64,000 nt of DNA from Streptomyces albofaciens JCM 4342 (lineage in GTDB: Bacteria; Actinomycetota; Actinomycetes; Streptomycetales; Streptomycetaceae): positions 1,354,001 to 1,418,000 of the forward strand of contig NZ_PDCM01000001.1 of the NCBI RefSeq assembly GCF_008634025.1. The letters run 5' to 3'. The number at the start of each line of letters is the position of its first letter. Position 1 is the stretch's first letter. The notes beneath the pieces were generated by a model that was not told the origin of the DNA, did not search any database, and saw only the letters and a program-made list of their open reading frames with translations. Shown piece after piece: positions 59,955 to 64,000 of this stretch. A program made the translations under genes and the position numbers.

Positions 59955-61057
59955 GCCGACTCCTCGGTCTCCTCGATCCGGACCGTGCGGCCCTCGGCCG
60001 CCGATGCCTTCGCCGCTTCCAGGACGCGCAGTGTGGCCGCCGCTTCCCGGGCGCTCACCGGCGGACGGCCGCCGGTGCGCAGGGCCTCCGCGACGGCGGC
60101 GTAGTACGCGGGGTAGTCGCCGGGCAGGGTCGGTACGGGGGCGCCGCCGCCGGTCAGCGGGGACTCCCCGGCGCCGAGCCGGCCCCACGACGCCTCGGGT
60201 TCCGTGCCCCATCCGGCCGGGTCCTCGCCGGGCCGCCGGCCCTCGCGCAGCGCCGCTTCCTGCGGGTCCAGCCCGTACTTCACATAGCCCGCCCGGCTGC
60301 CCAGCACGCGGAAGCGCGGACCGAGCTGGGCGGTGGTCGCGCTCACCCACAGGTGCGAGCGGACGCCGCCGGCGTGGGTGAGCGCGAGGAACGTGTCGTC
60401 GTCGGCCTCGGCGCCCGGGCGGCGCACGTCGGACTCGGCGTAGACGTGGGTGACCGGCCCGAAGAGGGCGAGTGCCTGGTCGGCGACGTGGCTGCCCAGG
60501 TCGTACAGCAGCCCGCCGATCTCGGCCGGGTCGCCGGACTCGCGCCAGCCGCCCTTCGGTTTCGGCCGCCAGCGTTCGAAGCGCGACTCGAAGCGCAGCA
60601 CGTCGCCGAGCGCGCCCTCGGTGATCAGCTTCCGCACCGTGCGGAAGTCGTTGTCCCAGCGGCGGTTCTGGAAGACGGAGAGCAGCAGACCGCGGTCGTC
60701 CGCGAGGGCGGCCAGCCGCTCGGCCTCGGCGGCCGTCCCGGAGAGCGGCTTGTCGACGACCACCGGCAGTCCGGCCTCCAGCGCCGCGGTGGCGAGCGCG
60801 ACGTGGGTCTTGTTGGGGGAGGCGATGACGACCAGGTCCAGTTCGCCGGCGCGGGCCAGCACCTCGTCGGGGGTGGCGACCGTGCGGACCTGGGGGTGCT
60901 CGGCGCGGGCCTGTGCCTGCCGGTCCGGGCTGCCGGTGGAGACGGTGTCCAGCACCAGGCCGCCGGTGGCGGCGATCAGCGGGGCGTGGAAGACCGAGCC
61001 GGCGAGACCGTAGCCGATCAGGCCGACGCGCAGGGGTGTGCCGGGAGAGTCGTTCAT
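59951..61057 (-). CDS. Gfo/Idh/MocA-family oxidoreductase
   Basis: A 368-residue NAD(P)-dependent oxidoreductase of sugar/inositol-type substrates. The Rossmann motif GLIGYGLAGSVFHAPLIAA is at the N-terminus; DLVVIASPNKTHVALATAAL and AGLPVVVDKPLSGTAAEAERL give the EKP-type active-site Lys (here DKP). NRRWDNDFRTVRKLI and DLGSHVADQALALFG supply the conserved Asp-x3-His pair. ATG 61057 is used. It lies opposite a ROK regulator with a small palindrome between the starts, so substrate is probably sensed by that regulator. Confidence 0.92.
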   Translation of the reverse strand: MNDSPGTPLRVGLIGYGLAGSVFHAPLIAATGGLVLDTVSTGSPDRQAQARAEHPQVRTVATPDEVLARAGELDLVVIASPNKTHVALATAALEAGLPVVVDKPLSGTAAEAERLAALADDRGLLLSVFQNRRWDNDFRTVRKLITEGALGDVLRFESRFERWRPKPKGGWRESGDPAEIGGLLYDLGSHVADQALALFGPVTHVYAESDVRRPGAEADDDTFLALTHAGGVRSHLWVSATTAQLGPRFRVLGSRAGYVKYGLDPQEAALREGRRPGEDPAGWGTEPEASWGRLGAGESPLTGGGAPVPTLPGDYPAYYAAVAEALRTGGRPPVSAREAAATLRVLEAAKASAAEGRTVRIEETEESA

Positions 61058-61069
61058 GCGTCCACTTAA

Positions 61070-61082
61070 GCAACGCTGTTGC
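61070..61082. promoter_or_regulatory. Candidate ROK operator between the divergent genes
   Basis: GCAAC-GCT-GTTGC is a perfect 5-bp inverted repeat with 3-bp spacer in an AT-richer 55-bp gap between the two starts. Its place, overlapping both promoters, fits the operator of the adjacent regulator. Confidence 0.6.
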
Positions 61083-61112
61083 CAAAGTGCAAGCAATACG
61101 GACAATGGACGG

Positions 61113-62384
61113 GTGACCAGCCACGACTCCGAAGAACGTGTCGCCGCGCACGCCACCGAACGCGCCACCGCACCGGCCCCCGCGCCACCGGGCGGCGGAG
61201 CCGGGCTGCCCGGTGGCGGAGTCGGGGTGTCCGGTGGCGGAGCCGGGCTGTCCGCCCTGCGCGGCCACAACACCGCCCTGGTGCTGGGGCTGCTGCGGTC
61301 GGCCGGTCCGGCGGGCGTCAGCCGCCTGGAGCTGGCCGCGCACACCGGACTGACGCCGCAGGCCGTCAGCAAGATCCTCGCCCGGCTGCGGGCGGCCGGG
61401 CTGGTCGCCGAGGCGGGCCGGCGCGCCTCCACCGGCGGCAAGCCGCCCACGGTGCTGCGTCTGGTGCCCGAGGCCCGGTACGCGATCGGGCTGCACCTGG
61501 ACCGCGACGAGCTGACCGCCGTCCTCGCCGACCTCGCGGGCCGCACCGTCGCCGCGCGGACCGCCCCGCTCGACCTGGGCGCGGGCGCGTCCGCCGTGCT
61601 GGACACGGTGGCCGGGCAGCTCGCTGCGCTGCCGGACGAGGCCCGCTCGTCCCGTGTCCTGGGCGTCGGTGCCGCCTGCCCCGGGCCGCTGGACCATACG
61701 GCCGGGGTGCTGCGACGGGTCACCGGCTTCCCGGACTGGGACGGCTTCCCGCTGCGCGACGCGCTCGCCGGACGGCTCGGCCTGCCGGTCGTCCTGGACA
61801 AGGACACCAACGCCGCCGCCCTCGGTCTGGCCCGGCGCGAGCCGGACGGGCGCGGTTCGTTCGCGTACCTCCACCTCGGTACGGGGCTGGGCGCCGGCCT
61901 GGTGCTCGGCGGTGCGCTGTACCGGGGGGCCCGGACCGGCGCGGGGGAGTTCGGGCACCAGGTGCTGCAACTGGACGGCCCGCGCTGCGGGTGCGGAAAG
62001 CGCGGCTGCGTCGAGGCGCTGTGCCTCGACCGGGCGGCACGCGGCGAGCCCGCCGAGGCGGCGCGCATCCTGGGCGTCGGCGCGGCCAACCTCGTGGAAC
62101 TCCTCGACATCGACCGGGTGCTGCTCGGCGGCCGTACGGTGCTGGCGCGTCCCGACACGTACGTACGCGGCGTGGCCGGAGCCCTGGCCGAACAGGCCGG
62201 CATCCGAGGCGACGGCGGTACGCCCGCGATCCCGGTGGCCGTGGCGGAAGGGGGCGCGCAGGCGGTGGCGGACGGCGCGGCGCAACTCGTCCTCGCGCCG
62301 CTGTTCGGCGCGCCGGGGACGCCGTTCGGGGGTGGCGCGGCGGGTACGCCGTTCGGGGGCGGCGCGGCGACGGAATTGCGCTGA
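61113..62384 (+). CDS. ROK-family transcriptional regulator
   Basis: A 423-residue regulator. A Pro/Gly/Ala-rich N-terminal region is followed by a winged HTH (ALVLGLLRSAGPAGVSRLEL, then TGLTPQAVSKILARLRAAGL) and a ROK sugar-kinase-like domain. The ROK part has DKDTNAAALGLARRE (Asp-Asn), LHLGTGLGAGLVLGG and GEFGHQVL followed by the zinc set CGCGKRGCVEALC. The start is GTG 61113. The end has a duplicated GTPFGGGAA from a 24-bp repeat. Probably represses the divergent oxidoreductase gene until a sugar-like ligand binds. Confidence 0.92.
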   Translation: MTSHDSEERVAAHATERATAPAPAPPGGGAGLPGGGVGVSGGGAGLSALRGHNTALVLGLLRSAGPAGVSRLELAAHTGLTPQAVSKILARLRAAGLVAEAGRRASTGGKPPTVLRLVPEARYAIGLHLDRDELTAVLADLAGRTVAARTAPLDLGAGASAVLDTVAGQLAALPDEARSSRVLGVGAACPGPLDHTAGVLRRVTGFPDWDGFPLRDALAGRLGLPVVLDKDTNAAALGLARREPDGRGSFAYLHLGTGLGAGLVLGGALYRGARTGAGEFGHQVLQLDGPRCGCGKRGCVEALCLDRAARGEPAEAARILGVGAANLVELLDIDRVLLGGRTVLARPDTYVRGVAGALAEQAGIRGDGGTPAIPVAVAEGGAQAVADGAAQLVLAPLFGAPGTPFGGGAAGTPFGGGAATELR

Positions 62385-62606
62385 GGCGGGGGCTTTCGTC
62401 GTCCGGGGGCTGCGCCGAGGCATGGGTTTCCGTCGTCCGGGGCTGCGCTGAACGCGCGGCATTCGGGCGATCGGACGCGCGTACCGGGGGCGTCGGGGCC
62501 CGGGTGGCGCACGCCCGTGGCAAGGTCCGGGAACGACCGGTCATACGAGATACGAACGGTCCGGTCCGGGCCGCCCGTCCGCGCCGGGCGAGCAGGGAGG
62601 TCCGTC

Positions 62607-63017
62607 ATGCCCGTGCGCCCGCTCCGCGCGCCGACGCGCGCCGCCGTCTCGGCCGCGCTGCTGGCCGCCGTATCCCTGACGTGCCCGCCCGCGACCGCAG
62701 CTGAGGGCCCCGGCCACCGGATGGGTGCGCGGGCGGCGGCCGAGTGGCCCCCGGCGGCGAGCGGGACTGACCGCACAGCCGGCCGTACGGCTGATCAGAC
62801 GGCCGACCGCACAGCCGGCCGTACGGCTGCTCGCACAGCCGACCGCACGGCTGGTCACACGGCGGCCGACCGTACGCCCACCCGCCCGCGCCGTCCGCCC
62901 CACCACCTCGCGGACACCGGAGCCGCCGGCGTCACCCGTATCGGTGCCGTCGCCCTGGTGCTCCTGGCCGCGGGCGTCCTCCTCCTGGCGGCCGCCCGCC
63001 GCCTCCGACGGCGCTGA
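62607..63017 (+). CDS. LADTG-type sortase-anchored surface protein
   Basis: A 136-residue secreted protein with a signal peptide (AAVSAALLAAVSLTCPPATAA). The centre is a degenerate repeat of TADRTAGRTADQT-like units (about 60 residues), then a short Pro-rich stretch. The C-terminus is a full sorting signal: LADTG, the hydrophobic segment IGAVALVLLAAGVLLLAA, and RRLRRR. LAxTG is the class E recognition pattern, and a class E sortase gene lies about 14.4 kb upstream. ATG 62607 follows AGGGAGG. Role unknown: likely a wall-attached spacer-type protein. Confidence 0.85.
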   Translation: MPVRPLRAPTRAAVSAALLAAVSLTCPPATAAEGPGHRMGARAAAEWPPAASGTDRTAGRTADQTADRTAGRTAARTADRTAGHTAADRTPTRPRRPPHHLADTGAAGVTRIGAVALVLLAAGVLLLAAARRLRRR

Positions 63018-63195
63018 CCGGGACACCGGCCACACGCCGGCCACACGCCGGCCAGGGCACCGGCCGTGCGCCGAGCGGCACTACGGTCGCGCGCTGAACG
63101 GCACTCCGGCCGTGCGCCGAGCAGGACACCCGCGAGCCCCCTTCCCGACGGCAACGCGTAACCTCCGGCCGTACCCGGGGTGCGAGGATCGCCCG
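63018..63195. repeat. Short repeats between the LADTG gene and the GntR gene
   Basis: CGGCCACACGC occurs in near-tandem copies at about 63028-63055, and a CCGGCCGTGCGCCGAGC word occurs twice near 63060 and 63107. No gene or hairpin terminator is evident. Confidence 0.5.
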
Positions 63196-63954
63196 GTGGA
63201 CTACCCGAACGGCCAGGAACCTGGCGCACCGATCCGCTCCGGCATCCCCGAGCACGGACGCATCCCCAAGTACTACGCGGCCAAGGTCCGATTGGAGACG
63301 CTGCTCGGCGAACTGGGCGAGGGCGAGGCGCTGCCGACCGAACGCGAACTGGCCCTGCGCTTCGAGGTGTCCCGGGAGACGCTGCGCCAGGCGCTCCGCG
63401 AACTGCACCTGGAGGGGCGGCTGCGGCGCCTGGGGCGCGGCACCGTCGTCGCGGGCCCGAAGCTGGAACAGCCGCTGTCCCTGGCGAGTTACACCGAGGG
63501 CGTGCGGAAACAGGGCCGCCGGCCGGGCCGCCATCTGGTCGGCCTGGACCGCTTCCCCGCGCCGGAGAAGCTGGCCGGTGAACTGGGCCTGCAAGTCGGT
63601 GACGAGGTCTGGCACATGGAGCGCGTGCTGCTCGCGGACGACGAACGGGTCGGCCTGGAGAGCACGTACGTCGCCGTGGCCCGCGTGCCGCGCCTGGACG
63701 CGGAGTTCGAGCCCGACTCCTCCTTCTACGCCTACCTCCACGAGCGCCTGGGCATCGGCTTCGGGGACGCGGACGAACGCCTGGAGACCGTACTGGCCAC
63801 CCCGCGCGAAGCCCTGCTGATCGGCACTCCGGGCGCCCTGCCGATGCTCTTGATCCACCGTCTCTCGCGGGACACCCGGGGCCTGCCGCTGGAGCGGGTG
63901 CGTTCGCTCTACCGGGGGGACCGGTTCTCCTTCACGACCCACCTGGGCGGCTGA
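63196..63954 (+). CDS. GntR/HutC-family regulator, DasR-like
   Basis: A 252-residue regulator. The winged HTH is in LPTERELALRFEVSRETLRQ and LREL then GRLRRLGRGTVVAGP. A UTRA ligand domain follows, with LASYTEGVRKQGRRPG and, near the end, GTPGALPMLLIHRLSRD and RSLYRGDRFSF. These stretches, together with IPKYYAAK at the front, are close to DasR, the GlcNAc regulator. It is a paralogue rather than DasR itself because the C-terminus and effector region differ in many residues. The start GTG at 63196 has weak upstream Shine-Dalgarno potential. The last 46 bp of the window hold nothing recognisable. Confidence 0.9.
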   Translation: MDYPNGQEPGAPIRSGIPEHGRIPKYYAAKVRLETLLGELGEGEALPTERELALRFEVSRETLRQALRELHLEGRLRRLGRGTVVAGPKLEQPLSLASYTEGVRKQGRRPGRHLVGLDRFPAPEKLAGELGLQVGDEVWHMERVLLADDERVGLESTYVAVARVPRLDAEFEPDSSFYAYLHERLGIGFGDADERLETVLATPREALLIGTPGALPMLLIHRLSRDTRGLPLERVRSLYRGDRFSFTTHLGG

Positions 63955-64000
63955 TCCGGAAGGGGACGGCAGCGCGACGACTCGCCGCTGTGATCACGGC

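Overview
The window is about 72% GC, high-GC actinobacterial chromosome, almost certainly Streptomyces. It carries an SsgA-like sporulation protein, the GlcNAc phosphotransferase genes nagE1/nagE2/nagF with DasR (dre) boxes, RDD proteins with DUF2510, a class E sortase, frequent GTG starts and many 4-nt stop/start overlaps. There is no rRNA, insertion sequence, prophage or CRISPR array. It looks like core chromosome with small accessory additions and many short GC-rich tandem repeats between genes.

Layout. 1-10 kb: end of an FAD-linked oxidase, an L7/L12-like protein, a flavin disulfide-type oxidoreductase, a VOC protein, an SsgA-like protein, two RDD membrane proteins and a secreted M6 metalloprotease. 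10.1-10.6 kb: no gene, but a large imperfect inverted repeat. 10.6-23.6 kb and 27.6-30.0 kb: a block whose order resembles (from memory) the M. tuberculosis Rv1330c-Rv1341 region: pncA and pncB (NAD salvage), clpS, DUF2017, an amino-acid permease, mec, then a cobalamin-riboswitch uptake operon (btuF-btuC-btuD-fhuF-like), a Cys-rich leader peptide, cysO-cysM, an MBL-fold phosphodiesterase-like gene, the nag PTS genes, rph and rdgB. Mec, CysO and CysM form the sulfur-carrier route to cysteine. NagE1, NagE2 and NagF import GlcNAc under DasR.

30.1-31.8 kb: a 46-nt perfect palindrome, an odd tRNA gene (class I shape, UAG anticodon) and two overlapping HNH endonuclease genes directly upstream of it. 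31.8-38 kb: a ProP-type MFS transporter, a secreted protein coupled to an orphan histidine kinase, bcp, a DUF3618 protein, a GroES-like protein, and a guanidine-III riboswitch in front of a SugE/Gdx guanidinium exporter. 38-48 kb: a class A penicillin-binding protein, a three-gene ABC-2 transporter, a DUF1707 protein, an SGNH hydrolase, a DUF445 protein and a class E sortase. 48-55 kb: a DUF3311/sodium-solute symporter pair, then a minus-strand redox cluster (b-type membrane protein, NuoF-ferredoxin fusion, COG4315-type lipoprotein) and a PucR-type regulator. 55-64 kb: a YidC homologue, a FAH hydrolase, a choice-of-anchor A surface protein whose sorting signal lies in the -1 frame, a UPF0303/Gfo-Idh pair divergent from a ROK regulator, an LADTG sortase substrate and a DasR-like GntR regulator.

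Items most worth following: the tRNA/HNH locus, the NuoF-ferredoxin/cytochrome/lipoprotein cluster, the frameshifted surface protein with its sortase context, the cysteine leader peptide with the tailed CysO, the FhuF-like gene inside a B12 operon, and the unexplained inverted repeat near 10.2-10.55 kb. All calls come from reading the sequence; no database search was run.
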